Below, in pieces: positions 25,387 through 38,480 of a stretch of 64,000 bases of DNA. Where the stretch lies: the NCBI GenBank assembly GCA_964247055.1, contig OZ176055.1, forward strand, positions 8,184,001 through 8,248,000, in the 5' to 3' direction. The position numbers were made by a program, and so were the translations under genes. The notes beneath the pieces are model-generated. The model had not been told where the DNA came from. It did not search any database and saw only the letters and a list, made by a program, of their open reading frames with translations. This DNA is from Paragordius varius (lineage: Eukaryota > Nematomorpha). Positions within the stretch are counted from its first letter, which is position 1. Each line of letters starts with the position of its first letter.

Positions 25387-28300
25387 AGAATTTAAAATCA
25401 ACAAAGAGTCCCCCCTTGGAATTTAATTCAATTCTGCCTGGGCATTATGAAAATTTAATAAATGAAATGTGGAGTAGCAAGTTTAAATTGATATATATAA
25501 TTTATAATTAGAAATATGATTGTATTGAAAATGTCAAACCCTTCTAAATTATGTTGTATGTCTTATCAAATAATATCTTGGCTTCAACAAAATTTACAAA
25601 TTACAAATGCATATCAAGCTATTGAAATTGCACAGGTTTTAAAGAATATTATATATATAACCATACAAAACACTATCAATCACACTTAACATTTTTCTGC
25701 CTTAATTAAAACTCAACGCTTATTTTCAATTAAAATTATTAAATTTTAGCTTGGAAAGTTGGTTGGTTGGTTTTTCCTAAGTCGTAAACGACTTTTTGGA
25801 TATAGTTTTAACTATTTCTTTCCATTTTTTTCTATCTTTAACCGCTATATTGAGCTCTTTCAGTGTCATTTTGGTCTCTTCTTTTATCATATCCAACCAT
25901 CTCATCGGTGGTCGGCCTCGTTTCCTTTGCCCTTCTACCTTCCCAAACATTGTATCTTTCTCCAGAGAATTCGATCGCATGACATGACCAAAATATGTTA
26001 ACTTTCTTTTTAGAATTATCTCCATGATGTTTGTTTTAGGTTTTATTTCCGAAATTAGATTTCCATTCTTAATTTTATCCTTTCAGGTGTATCCTAGCAT
26101 CCTACGCCAGCAGCTCCTTTCAAAAGCCATGAGCCTTTCTTTGTCCCTTTTTCTGATAGTCCAACTCTCACATCCATATGTGGTGACCGGGAGAACGAAA
26201 CATTAGAGTAATCTTTTTTTGGTTTCAACTCCTACGCTTTTGTTTTTCCAAATCTTTATTAATTTGGTCATCGCTTCTCTACCCAATCCTATTCTCTTTC
26301 TGATGTCAGGAGTTGAAGACCCATCCTCTGAAATTATTGCGCCCAAAAACGTTAACTGTTTAACTATTTCTATTTCTACTCCTTCTATTATAATTGTAGG
26401 CTTTTTTGCTGTACATAATATTTTGGTTTTGTTAGGATTAAGCCTAAGACCATACCTCAAACTTTCCTTTCGAATCTCTTCAATCAATTCCTTCAAATCA
26501 TTTGCACTTTCAGCTATAAGAGTGGTATCGTCTGCAAACCTTAAATTATTGATTGTTCTCCCTCCTATTCTTACTCCAATATTTTTACCATCCAACTTCC
26601 TCATTATCATTTCTGTGCACATATTGAACAGATAAGGGGATAAGCAACACCCTTGTCTGACTCCTTTCAAGATTGGTATTTCGTCTGTGTCCCCCGCTGG
26701 TGTTCTAATAATCGCTCTTTGTTTTACATACAGAGAGCTAATCAATCTTATTAAGTGAGACGATACCCCTACTAACTTTAATATTTCCCACAAGGAGTCA
26801 TAGTTAATTGAATCGAATGCTTGTCTGTAATCAATAAAACACATGTATAATTCTTTCTGGAACTCTTTTGATGTTTCCATTATCCTTCTCATGTTTGAGA
26901 TATGGTCTCTTGTGCTTTTTCCCTTCATAAATCCGGCTTGATTTTCTGGTATTTCTGTCTGTATGATACTGTGCATTCTGTTTTGTATTACTTTTAGTAA
27001 GACCTTACTAGCGTGGCTAATAAGAGATATGTTCCGATAATTCTCGCATTGGAGTACATCTCCTTTTTTATATATTGGGAGATATACAGATGATGCCCAA
27101 TCGTTTGGCCACTCACATGTTTCCCACACCTTTTGACATAACTGGTGTAACTTTTCAACGGGAATAGCTTTTATGAACTCTATTGGGATATTGTCTAATC
27201 CCATCGCTTTGTTGTTAGGAATTTGTTTTAAGGCTAATTCAACCTCCTCTCTTAATATATCTGGATCACGTTCTTCTTCTTTTAATTGCAACACCTTTGT
27301 TTGAGGAGCCTGATAGAGTTTTTGGGTGTATTCCTTCCATCTTTCTCGTACTTCTGTTTGTTTGCACAATATGGTGCCATTCTCTTTTTTAATCTTTTGT
27401 GATGATATAAAAGGTTTATGAGTCATTTGCTTCAGTTTCTGGAACATTGGTTGCATTAATCCTTTTTTGTTATTTAATTCCACTTCCAGACATTGTTTAT
27501 TAAGAAAATCTTCGTAATCCTTCCTTGTTTGTCGTTGAAATTCTTTGTTATATAATTTTACCATTTTATTATCACCTCTTGATTTAGCTTTTCTCCTCTT
27601 TTCTGCTATCTCTATACTCTTTTCTGATATCCATTTGTTATCTTTCCTCTTTACTCTCTGCACTTTTTCTTTTGCCACTTCATTAACAACATTTTTTATC
27701 GTTCCCCATAATTGTTCTGAGCTACATCCATTGTCCAATCTTCCTAATCTATCTTTGGTTTCTGTTCTAAAACTATTTGGAATGTTCCGAGTGTCATATC
27801 TGTATATCTGTTTAACCTTATTTTTAATTATTTTAAGTTTGATTTTGGTTATTAGAAGCTCATGATCGCTAGAGCAATCGCTGCTTTTGCTTGTTTTGGT
27901 ATCGATTATAGAGCTTTTCCATTTTTGAGGACACATTATGTAATCAATTTGATTCTTATATTTACCACATGGAGAGGTCCATGTGTATAACCTCCTATTG
28001 TGTTGTGGAAACCATGTGTTGGTTATCATCATCTCATTTTCTTGACAAAAATTGATCAGTGCTTCCCCGGCCTCGTTTCGTTCTCCCAATCCATATGGCC
28101 CGACTATTTGATCTACTCTACCTCTACCAACTTTGCTGTTCCAATCCCCTCCTATGATAATCATATCTCCTTTCTTCGTTTCATCCAAAACTATTTGCAA
28201 CGTTGCATAAAAGTCCTCTATGTCTTCTTTGGGAGCGTTTGACGTAGGAGCATAGACTACTATGTATGTAAATTTAAGTGGCTTGGCATTCAGCCTAATA

Positions 28301-31193
28301 CTCATGATTTTGGGTGTATATGGTGTATAACTAATGAGACTTTTATTTAATTTGTTTTTTATTAATACTGCAACGCCTTCAGATTTCTGGTCATCTCTCC
28401 CCGATCTTAACAATGTATAATTTTCGTTTTGTACTTTCGCGCTACCTTTTTGCTTGGTTTCCGTTAGACCCAGTATATCTATGTTCAATCTTTCCATTTC
28501 CTTTTCAATTATCACCTGTTTGGTTGATGTTAAGGAACGTACGTTCCAGCATCCAACTTTGAAAATTCTTGTGTTCATATAGTAAAACTATTTTTTGGCA
28601 GTAATAAACGAGGGTGGTTTGCCATTGCCTTCCCTCTCACTTACCCTCTTTACAAAAAATAAATATCTAGAATAATTAAAATTAAAGAGTAATCTTTATA
28701 AATGTTGTTAATTTGGATTAATTATAAATATTGATATTTTACTCTGTCTGGCAATCATAAAGGAAAAATATAAAGAAATTATGGCTAGGCTAGTAAAAAT
28801 AAAATAATTAGGCACCAAGGAGTAGAGAAAAAAAAAAGAGAGAGATCTGTATAACAATGATTTTTGATGACTTAAGAATTATGTTACTCTTTAAATTACA
28901 TACTTACATGCACGAAACCATGTGATTGAAAGCGGGAGGATATTCAAGGATAGTATTATTTTATTATATACTATAAATATATTTAAAAATAGGTTTCCTT
29001 TTAGTAATTATTAATCTTTTTCCTTGTTTTGTAGAGTTTTTATTTTATTTGTATGCTAAGTATGTAATTTAAAGAGTAACATAATTCTTAAGTCATCAAA
29101 AATCATTGTTTTTTTTTGGAAAGTTAATTTTCTTAAAAAAGCATATAAATAATATACATATAACTCCTATAAACTTTCTTTTAAACGATTTTGAAAATAC
29201 TTTAAAAAATTTTTGTATCTGCATAGGACATGGTGAATAAGCAGTTTTTAATTCCATACAATTCATCCGCATCCAAATTTATATATGGGACCTATTTATA
29301 TTATCCAAACAAAGTGGGTGATGAAAGCATTACTTTTGATACGAATAATAGGTTGGCAATAATAGAATGGACTAATGAACATTTTTATGAAATTGAAATT
29401 ATTTCTGTACAGGTTTTATTTTTTCCGTCTTATATATATTATTAGCCCAATGATGGGAATCAATTGCCCTCTTTTCAACGTAAAAGAACCAATTTAAATC
29501 GTGTAACTTCACCCAACACTCCACAAAAACAGTTTTTTTCTTTTTCTTATTCATGTTAATAGGCAAGAGGATATATTTAATTACGATGAAATGTATGATA
29601 AAGATTGGAGAACGAGCCATCAATTTAATAACATAAGCCTACATTATGCCTCTTGGTTTTCGCCGAATTCGGCCTTTGAAATTGGGTCGGTTTATATCAT
29701 TTTAAAATTTTTGTAAAAAATTGAAAGTAAATATTCAAATTATAAGGACAAAGAAAGCATTATGTGTAAACGACACTAATATATATGGAAAGAAAACCAT
29801 ATTTTTTAAATCACTTTTTTTTAAAAAAAACTAATTTTAGGTTGCTAAACAGGGAAGGGAAATGGAAATTAGTATTCTCAATTTATATATTTTACAATCG
29901 TATTCATATGGGTTATTTCAAGAATATATGGACGTCCTTACAAAAAATCTGTTACTTTTGTTTTACATATATAATTTTAATTATTGCTGTAACATGTCCA
30001 CAAATCATGACAATCAAGTTTTATTATTTGTTTTGTTAAAAGAAGCCTTTTAACTAGAAATTGAAGCATAGTCCATAATTGTATTTTTTTATAAAATTTA
30101 TCATTTTATTTTATAAAACTATTTTTATTATTTGGAATTATTTGTTAGCATTGAATGGATGTCGGCCATGCCAAGCCATTTAATTGATGAATTAATTAGC
30201 AAAAATTGGTCAAGAAAAGCTTCAGCCACAGGATTTTTACATATAATCCCTGCACTTATTAAACCGTTTGCGTATGCTCATGATCAATGCTTTCAGGATC
30301 CTTTGAGAATGCCTGTCTTTTTCAAATTTTCTCAACACCAACTATCCACCCATAAACAATTGATTTTTGGTATAATAGCATCTAAAAACTTGAGACAAAA
30401 TAGTTTAATTTCATATTTTAATAAACAACTTTAGAAATATATCTTTTATTAAGTTAGTATTAAAGTTTTTTTGGGTTTTTTCAGAGAAAAGTAGAAGTAC
30501 AAATTTTATCTCGCTTAGATGGTATTATTCTTTAGCTTCTTCGCCTTGTATTGAAATAATTGGGCTGCCAATAAGTTTTCAAATGCAACCTATATTAACA
30601 GCATAAACAATGCAGCCCCCAAATTTTTTGCTGAGCAAAGAACAATAGAATCGTAAATTGAACCATTTACGAAGAAAAATTAATTTTTAAAACTTAAACG
30701 GGATAGAAAATGGAACTTCTTAAAGCTTTTTTCAGTTATTTTCCTCAAATATATTACTATATATCCAATTATATATATATATATATATATGGTAGAACAT
30801 GAACGAGAAAAAAGATTACCAAATCTAACTCTGGCTTTCCTAAGCTATCTTGATGACATTTTAACTGGATACCTGTATATTAATCATCCCCTGTGCCAAG
30901 AAGATATAACTAATCAAGGCTCAATGGCTGATCTGATAAACTTTAAATGTGTTAAACAGTATGTTCATATCTCGGGTGGTATGTTTTTATCATTAGAGAT
31001 GACCCGTGCCGGAGATTCAAATGATATTGATGTTGGGTTTCGATGGTCCTGGAACTTTTTATTGACTAAAAAATGGCGTTTGCCCGAATTCACGGAAGAG
31101 GTTTTGTTGGAAAATGCTTTCAGTGATTTCATTAAATACGTGGAATCGGATTTATTGCTTAATAATTTTGTCAAAACTAATCATAAATTATGA
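19250..31193 (+). CDS. DEPDC5: DEPDC5 / Iml1, scaffold of the GATOR1 complex
   Basis: GATOR1 is the Rag GTPase-activating complex that shuts off mTORC1 at the lysosome when amino acids are scarce. Matches to the family appear in order along the gene: LEFTVKDYFLSRSDMWFIK (19.3 kb), NIFIQISSEMWDF (19.5 kb), ERTGQMSLVITPGNG (20.0 kb), LCLADPPLCTVPLL (20.6 kb), LVNPFSCRKVPIRQMPN (21.3 kb), YWKNIVAPVCLPLTVSYVP (22.95 kb), RFLIIPYHEV (24.95 kb), a DEP-domain exon near 25.6 kb (SYQIISWLQQNLQITNAYQA), SRKASATGFLHIIPALIKPF (30.2 kb) and a C-terminal exon ending at 31193. Early introns are 20-23 nt: 19361-19382, 19412-19434, 19478-19498 and 19634-19653. Later introns are longer and hold a MITE and a LINE. 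I could not place the first about 100 codons, so the true start lies upstream of 19250. The second half of the DEP domain is also unplaced. Confidence 0.92.
20635..20778 (+). repeat. 25-bp direct repeat spanning a DEPDC5 splice donor
   Basis: The same 25 bases (TCCTAATAGTAAATTTTCTT and five more) occur at 20635-20659 and 20754-20778. The copy offset is 119 bp. Each contains the exon end CTAATA and a GTAAAT donor. Confidence 0.85.
21929..22481. repeat. MITE-2 subfamily copy in a DEPDC5 intron
   Basis: Ends TACCATTTGCACTC and inverted TGCAAATGGTA. Subterminal iterations of GTCCTTGAACACT appear on the left and inverted on the right. Larger and with different internal sequence from the 9.6-kb copy. 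It sits directly before the exon that begins near 22490. Confidence 0.75.
25758..28660 (-). mobile_element. RTE-like LINE in antisense inside a DEPDC5 intron
   Basis: A 791-residue frame (28578 down to 26203) encodes an APE endonuclease (GCWNVRSL, ILGLTET, GGDWNSKVG, NQIDYIM, SSDHELL). A reverse transcriptase follows (FIDYRQAFDSI, GVRQGCCLSPYLFNM, LRFADDTTLI, LGAIISEDG). The C-terminal region continues to about 25777 in another frame after a stop and at least one frameshift (RKRGRPPMRWLD). Upstream of the ATG is a GGCAATGGCAAACCACCC block seen in RTE/BovB-type elements, and the 3' end has an ACCAACCAACCAAC tail. Near full length and with a long intact frame, so fairly recent, but the C-terminal breaks suggest it is inactive. 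Confidence 0.9.
28853..29110. repeat. Perfect 54-bp inverted repeat with 150-bp spacer
   Basis: 28853-28906 and 29057-29110 are exact reverse complements (start AACAATGATTTTTGATGACT, end TACATACTTA). It lies in a DEPDC5 intron close to the 5' end of the antisense LINE. The absence of any mismatch contrasts with every other inverted repeat in the window. Confidence 0.9.
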
Positions 31194-31294
31194 GTATATT
31201 TTTATTTTCATACATATAATATTTTCTATGAATAAATTAAATAAAAAAATCACTTATTAAATAATCAATACATAAGACTGGATTTACACTAACA

Positions 31295-31805
31295 CTCTGA
31301 TTTCTATGGGGGTAACTCGTGACCCCAGACCATTTTAGAATTGATATTATTGAATTACAACTGAAAGAGACGGACCCACTTTAAATTTATGCTTATATCC
31401 TAATAAATATTATAATAAGCCGAACTAAATAAAATTTAGTTTTAAAAGAAATATCAAACTAGTTTAACGCCATTTTTATTTTACCACATTTTTGCAAAAT
31501 ATTGATTTTTTGATTAACGCTTAAATTAATATTTTATTAGGATTATATCTAACATTAAAATAAACAGAAAAAGTGGTTTATTTTGCCATATTAATGTTTA
31601 TCTAATGCACAGATGTCATGCTGGCTAAATTACAACAATCTGATTTTATCCAAAAAATATTAATATCAAGGTTTTACAACTGCAAATTTTTGCCATGGTT
31701 ACAATTTAATTCGTATTTTTAAAAATATTTGTTTATTTATAGGCCTGGAGTCATTAGTTACCCCAATTCGAATCGAATGACAATGAATATGTTGTAAGCC
31801 AAGTG
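31295..31805 (-). repeat. MITE-1 copy C
   Basis: Reverse copy: starts GGGGGTAACTCGTGACCCCA near 31307 and ends AGGCCTGGAGTCATTAGTTA then CCCCAATTCGAATCG near 31770. Internal sequence parallels copies A and B, including the CGCCATTTTTATTTTA and TTGCCATGGTT blocks. It lies about 100 bp downstream of the DEPDC5 stop codon. Confidence 0.75.
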
Positions 31806-31888
31806 TTAAAATCGCGTTCCACATAGTTTTTGGGTAGAAAAAAACTCTTTATTTTAATGGTTAAAGAACTTATGAGAACTAACATAAT

Positions 31889-32135
31889 TCATATATCATT
31901 TTTACAAAAAAACTTTAATGATGTATTGTGTGCTAATTTTCCTATTTTTGGATTTGGAGCAAATACCACAATAGAAATATAACACTTGTAGGACTCAAGA
32001 CCAAAAGCACCATGAGTATCCTGATAAATTTTTCCATAAGAAAATATATATTTTTCAGGATATTTATAACCTCCAATTTTGTTCACTCTAAATTTGTTTA
32101 ATCTAATGCTCTTTTCCCCGGACTTTGACTATTTC
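31889..32135 (-). CDS. Doubtful exon of unknown gene
   Basis: Open on the minus strand from an AG acceptor near 32134 to a stop at 31889. Composition is less AT-biased than the surroundings (FSYGKIYQDTHGAFGLES, YISIVVFAPNPKIG). A further possible exon (INGWFSTFVDDGVI) lies near 32190-32225 on the same strand. I recognise no family and could not find a start codon, so it may be a gene fragment. Confidence 0.3.
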
Positions 32136-32139
32136 TGCT

Positions 32140-33440
32140 TAATTGTTATGATTAATTATTGGAAAGATACAAGTCAATAGAACAACCAATTTTTTATTAC
32201 GCCATCATCCACAAACGTACTAAACCACCCGTTAATACTAATTTTAAATCATTCTGATAATAATATATAAGTTCCACAAAATAATTTGATGCCGCTGATT
32301 AATATAAAATTTTAAATAAATTGATCGCTTATAAAAGACAATATAAAAATAATTTTGATGGCGAGCAAATTTTTGAATAATGCGCTTATAATGTCTGTTT
32401 TTATTATATTAATGACGGATTTTTTTCGTTATGCTCAAAAATAGGATAAAATATAAATAGAATATTATTTATTAGGATATCGTCACTGATGAATAAGTGT
32501 TTGTGGGTTATTTTTGTTAAATTCTAAACTAATATTATTTCCATTCAGTTATGTTAATTTTTGTCCCCTATCAACTTAACAAAAATTACGAATTGATACA
32601 CCATTAATATTATTTTCTATATTGGTGCTCAACCTAACCACATCTTAAAATTTTATTAACCAATTAATTAGCCAATTAACTATTAAATCTTAGGCTGATG
32701 TTAGCATCCACAAAACTTAACGTAAACCCCATTTGCACTCTAAAATAAATTTTAAGAAACCACAAAATAACATTTTCTTATCCGGTTATGCCGAATACTT
32801 ACAGGTTTTTGGCAAAATTTATGAATTATGGAAAAGTTGATAATTAAGTCGCTCAAACCAATCCTAAACGTACTATAAAATAAATTTGCCCAAACGAAAT
32901 GGGCATAAAAGACAGTAATATATTCCAACGCTTTTACTTTATTATATCCATTTACAATTATGAAGTACCTGGGGCCGACTATATCAAACCTATAATACTT
33001 AATGATCTATAGAGAACTGGCAGACATTATTTTAACTTTTAAAGCAATTATACAAAAAATAAATTTTGAACAATTCTAGCAAAAACAACCCCTAAGCAAA
33101 TTTTCGGTTAAGAAATACATACTTGGAGGTACCATACAAAACAAATGGGTTTGACGTAACAAATAAAATGCTAGATATATTATTGAATATAACTATAATA
33201 CCTCAATATTTTTATTTTTTATGTAACTCTAAAATATTTTAAAAAACTTTAAATTTCAACTGAAAAAGTATTATTTATATTAAGTGTTTAAGCAAAATAT
33301 TTTATTATAGAATGGTTCTTTAACATATATATGTAAGCCTCTACACTTAAATAATTTTACTCATTAATACCTAAAAATTGTAAAATGTATAAAATTTAAA
33401 CAAAATAAATTTTTATATTTATTTACATATAATGCATATC
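32140..33440. other. Gene-poor AT-rich stretch
   Basis: Apart from the possible minus-strand exon near 32200 and a lone MITE-2-like end (CCATTTGCACTCTAAA near 32735) I see nothing that can be named. Confidence 0.35.
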
Positions 33441-33451
33441 GATAAATATAA

Positions 33452-34235
33452 TTATGGAGTTGACCTCCATAGCATAGGACCAGTATTTTGCCCCATCGTT
33501 CTAACATCATGTTTCATGACAACCAAATTTTTTATAACATTTTCCAATTTAATACCACTCCTCAAATAATTAAATTTTTCCCAAATTCTTTCATCTAGTA
33601 CTAATGGTCCATTTTGTATTCCGGTATTGTCGGGTTTTGGTTGTCTTTCAACTAAAACACAACATACACGTAAGTAAAAATTGAAATTATTAAGACAAAA
33701 CGTAAACGCTTAAAGAAAAATAATATAATTTTATAAAGAGATCCATATTGTTTAAATATGATAATAATTATTCATAACCTAATGTTTTTGGATTACAAAT
33801 AAGATGGATAAATTGGTATATACTTAATATTTTAATCATCATTTAAGTTAAAAAAGTCAATAATTACCAAAATTGTTTCCTTTGTCGGTTTATTTTTACG
33901 TTATTTCTATATTTTTTAAGTTTAACATTGTAATCAATTTAACTAGTCATTAAATTAATAAAAAAACGGGGGTTACCATTTGTTTTAGAGCAAAATTCGC
34001 CTACCGAAATAGTAGGGATACTCTGACCTTTGATGTGAGGAAGTGATCTAGTTGGGAAATTTTGAAGACTTCTCTTAGCACCCAAAACCTTTATATCTTG
34101 GGTACGATTTTCCTGCTTCATGACTGGTTTCAAACAGGAATATTTTTGACAGATCGAAATAAACCATCGTTGAAACTTTTTTCCTTTGTCGGATTCACCG
34201 TTTCGATTACTCTTTCTTTTCCCAAACAGTTTCAT
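33452..34235 (-). CDS. Small protein of unknown function, two exons
   Basis: Exons 33977-34235 and 33452-33651 join in frame to give 152 residues. The donor follows SKTN and the acceptor TGTTTTAG precedes VERQPKPDN. The N-terminus is very basic (MKLFGKRKSNRNGESDKGKK) with no signal peptide or membrane segment. The second exon contains an amphipathic stretch (LDERIWEKFNYLRSGIKLEN). Base composition over both exons is clearly less AT-rich than the flanks. I do not recognise the protein. The intron might hide a further short exon. Confidence 0.55.
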
Positions 34236-34506
34236 AATTAAAAGAATTTTTGTAAAGTTTGTTTTTTTTCAATAAGTTAGTCTTTAGCGATTATGATTAA
34301 AAGAGATGTTTAAAGAATGTTGTGTAGTGAAGTTATAAATTTGATTGTTGTCAAACCTAATATTATTGGTTGTTCTATTTTATAATTATATAGAGTATAT
34401 TAATATCATAGCATATTTACGTTTATAGTTGGTGTGTCAATTCTATAGGGGTTATGGATGGGTCTTTACCGATCGAATAATGCAGTTTAACATTATAAGC
34501 AGTATA
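34236..34506. other. 5' flank of the small minus-strand gene
   Basis: No exon or repeat terminus seen before the MITE-2 end at 34507. Confidence 0.3.
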
Positions 34507-34852
34507 TACCATTTACAATCAAATTCACATTTAAACAATTCAAATTAAGCCTCGAACAATTTAAATTCACCCTTGAACAAATCAAAACCCTCGAACAATT
34601 AAGATTTAACCTAGAAATAAATTATATGTTTTCGGGCTAATATAACACATCATTAGTTAGAATTATTTTCTTATGGCATAGTTTATTATTTTTTCAGTAT
34701 TGTATTAATTTTAAACGTAATTTCATTTTTTAAAAATTTCAAAATATATAGGTAATTTTTAATCTTAAAAAATATATAATTTATTTTAGGGTGAATTTGA
34801 ATTGTTTGAGGGTGAATTTGAATTGGTAAAGGGTAAATTTAGACTGTAAATG

Positions 34853-34855
<3 letters not shown>
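34507..34855. repeat. MITE-2 copy
   Basis: Ends TACCATTTACAATC and inverted GACTGTAAATGGAAT with the iterated AACAATTCAAATTAAGCCTC-type subterminal motif. The internal block TGTTTTCGGGCTAATATAAC is shared with the 9.6-kb copy. Followed by a long TA microsatellite. Confidence 0.8.
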
Positions 34856-34889
<34 letters not shown>

Positions 34890-34999
34890 AACCATACAAA
34901 ACCAAATAAAGTCTGATTATTATATATCTAATGACAGTACAAAAAAATTGGAATATTTATGCCGCTTAGAATCTTTATTTTAGATTGGAAATTTAACAC

Positions 35000-35150
35000 T
35001 TATTTTATTGATTAATGACTTGGGAAAATCCTTCACTCGCCCAGGGTCAAGAGTTATGACGGACTTGTGCGGTTTAAAGATTAAAATTTTGAATAATAGG
35101 CAAGCCGGAAGCCTTAACCACTCTACCACCATGAAATTTAATTTTTTAAA
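35000..35150 (-). repeat. Possible tRNA-derived SINE relic
   Basis: Read on the minus strand, the segment starts GGTGGTAGAGTGGTTAAGGC, which fits a tRNA A-box and D-arm. It then runs through CTTCCGGCTTG and later CCTGGGCGAGTGAAGGATTT. I find no proper B-box and no cloverleaf, so this is at best a worn SINE head. Confidence 0.3.
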
Positions 35151-38100
35151 AATTTAACCATATTTTACCAATGCACATTTTTTACATAAGCTGATAAACA
35201 AATGGTTTATTTATTAAACAGGTCAATTATGAAAGCGTTTAGGGTTATAAGATGCACTTTAAACCGGCCAAACCAAATCCTATTATGATTGTTATTTGAA
35301 CAAAAGCAAAAGCAATTTAATCAGTTTTGAGACATAGCAGTTTTTATCATTCAAGGGGGAGAATTGCTCCGAACGTCACTGACCACACAAGACGACCAAT
35401 ACCGTGTTCTAGACTTTTACACATTCCATAGGAGGCCTTACTTCATTCTTCATATGATAAGCAAACTAAGAAAAAATACAAAAGGCGCCTGAATCATTAA
35501 TACGATCTTAAATGAGAACTTTCGTGATGTGTATCTAATATCGACAGTTAATTTGATTATGCATGACGTTATTTTGAATTTTTAAAGAACAAGGACAATA
35601 ATTGTAAAATATACATGGTAGAATTTACTATTCATATACCGAAAACCAATTAGGAAAACGGTTGACACCAATTTTATGGTAATTTATATATTTTATGCTA
35701 CACAGAGCACTCATTGATGAATACACATGCTGTAGAAAATGCATTAGGATTTTCATGGTACATTTAATTTTGGGCTTTAAAAGTTATTTAAAATTATACT
35801 TTTTTTAATTGGTCCATATAAAAAGGTTTGGTGCACATTACACTGTACACACTAAAATTATTTAAATGAGACCATATTGTGATAGATAAATGTATCAGGA
35901 TTCTGATGGTAGTTTTGTTTTGTGGTCTTTGATAAATAAGAAAGCCATTTGCACATTTGTAGTAATTGCTCAAAATAGTAAAATCGCAAAATTATAGCAT
36001 TCCTATTAAATTTTAATTTTTAAATGTGGGCTCGGAAAACCCCTAATTTTTTTGATCTTCTAAAAGGGCTTTTCTCTCAAAATAAACCCAAAAAATCCAA
36101 GATTTACGATAAAAATAATTATATATTCTATGGCATCAAATAATCAAATTTTTGAAAAAAATCATACTTTGTTCAAAAATTTAATGTTAAGAAAAATTTT
36201 GTTGAAGCATACTTTAAACTATGAAACATGAAGGATATAAAAACGCTTTAATATCTTATATAAACACTTTGTCTATATAATTCGATGATGCTGAATATTT
36301 CTTCTCCTTGGAATTTTGATCGTTCGTCTTCAAATTTATTTAAATATTAATTGTTTCTTTACAATTCACCCAATTTGAGATGATAGATATGTTTCACATT
36401 ATTGAACTACAAAACAAAGTGTTTATATAATATTTCAGAGTGTTTTACTGTTTTTAATTTTAAATAAGGAAAATCGCTTGGCCAAAATTTTTCTCTACAC
36501 GTTAATTATTCGCTTTACACAACCAAACCAGTGAAAGACACCTTAAAATCGCTTCAAAAGGAAATTTTCCGCATCCGCTGAACTCTCCTAAGATAAATCG
36601 CAGACTTAAAATGGCTTTACAAATGGTTCATAAGAAAATGCAAAAAATTGGATTTCCTCTCAAAATCATATATTTTCACTAAAAAACCGGCAAAAACATA
36701 TGAATACACCTGATATATTATATACATATGGAAGAATTTCAGAAGTTGCGATATAATTTGATATGTATTAAAAGTTGTTGATAGGTCAATCAAAGTAATT
36801 AAATGATGTATATATAACATATATTAACAATCGGACATTTTTCCTCTCAAAAAATTGCCAATTAAGGACATCATATTCCGCATACGCTATCACTTTGAGT
36901 TCATCGAATGTTTATTTCGGAGGGCATAGCCTTCACAAATGAGTAGGGTTTTCTTTCAATCTTCATGATATTTATCGATTCCTATGATCCATAATCATTG
37001 ATCTAACATAATAATCAGGTTTTTTTGTTTGTTCAGAACTTTCGGTGATGCCACCCTATTTCTTACAGGTGTGCATATGTCATTGAAAATATCATCATAA
37101 TGTAATTATTTTGTCATTGCATCCCAATGAGCGGATCGATTTGGCATCTGATCCCCAGTTTTCCTCATAGACGATTATTGACCGCGCAGTTTGTGAAACT
37201 GATATTCAATGAATATAAATGATTTGATGGATGATGATGTGGTTGATTGGGATCTTATGGAGGAAAGAAAATATGTAGATTGTTAATATTATTTATTTTT
37301 TAGTAATTTACTTTAATAGACCTATCAACTACTTTTACTATACGCAATATATATCCAATTATATCAGCAAGCTATGGATGGCACTTGAACATTTACAATT
37401 AATGTTAAATAAAAAAAGTATAATAAATTACTTTAAGTACTATTACATGGGTGTGTTTGTGTCAGCATTAGCAGAATCTGATATAACAGATTTCAAAAAC
37501 ATATCCAAACGGTTTGTTTGTGCCAAAACTGGAAGAAGCTTGAGGCTCAGTCTTTAAAACAAAATTCAGTTGTTTTACAAATCTTTATAAAAAATCAAAA
37601 GGATAATCCATATTTTGTAATTTAATAAAAAGGGATTGGTTGTAGGGTATGCGCAATTTTAAATCAATTAGTAGTCTCGTCGGCTGTAGTTAACGGTGTA
37701 GCTAATTTTATTTTTCCCTTATAGAATTATTTAGTTTGATATTTAAATAAATCATTGTGTTAATCCACACATTTTTACCGACCGAATTCTTATTTATCAC
37801 AGCCGTGTCTCTTATAAACGTTTCCAAAATTTTAAGTTTATTCCATAAATTAATTGTGAAACATTGATTTAGGATTATCTTTAATATAGAATATATAGAG
37901 GTTCAACGTTTTCAATGACCATTCGATGCAGTCACAAATTTTATTTTGTCTTGTCTTAAAGAATATTTGATTATTTGAGTTAATTCAATTAAAATATCAT
38001 ATGATATATGAAATAACTCGCTTGCCAAATTAATAATTTGACTTAAAACAAAGTTTAATTTGTTTCAACATTTACCACCAACCTGGCTTAAAAAGTAAAG

Positions 38101-38480
38101 TGGTGAGTGAGATGACATTAAAAAAAGTTATTGTTATTGAATTGAATTTTAGTTTTTTTTGTATTACATATAGCCAGTAATCTTTTTTTCCAACAAACAA
38201 AATTGAAATGACATATTATTGAACTGCTAAACAATGCGCTATTTGAATAGTGGCCAATAAAAACTGCTTAGTTTATAATATAATAAAGCAGGTAGAGATA
38301 GGTAGGTAGTATAAGGTAAAAAAACCGTAATTATTTTTATTTTACGTAATGGCTAAAAAAATACCGGATTTCATCAAGCTTTTCTTCCTTGTTAAACAAA
38401 TATATATATACATCTAGTCAAATTTTTAGGACTTTTAATTTATCATTATTTTGTTAACATTTATATTTTTTAACGACCAA
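35150..38480. other. Gene-poor region with a MITE-3-like fragment
   Basis: From about 35860 to 36560 it shares blocks with the 1.85-2.66 kb element (ATAATTCGATGATGCTGAAT near 36283, and a CTTCTAAAAGGGC-type stretch near 36060). The rest shows scattered short repeats and no exon I can support. Confidence 0.4.

Noticed and set aside
26219-28242. Several plus-strand frames of 80-140 codons
   Set aside because: Antisense shadows of the LINE coding region.
34854-34886. Long TA microsatellite (others near 9548, 25354, 30770 and 39924)
   Set aside because: Simple repeats common in AT-rich genomes; the one here adjoins a MITE end but carries no further information.
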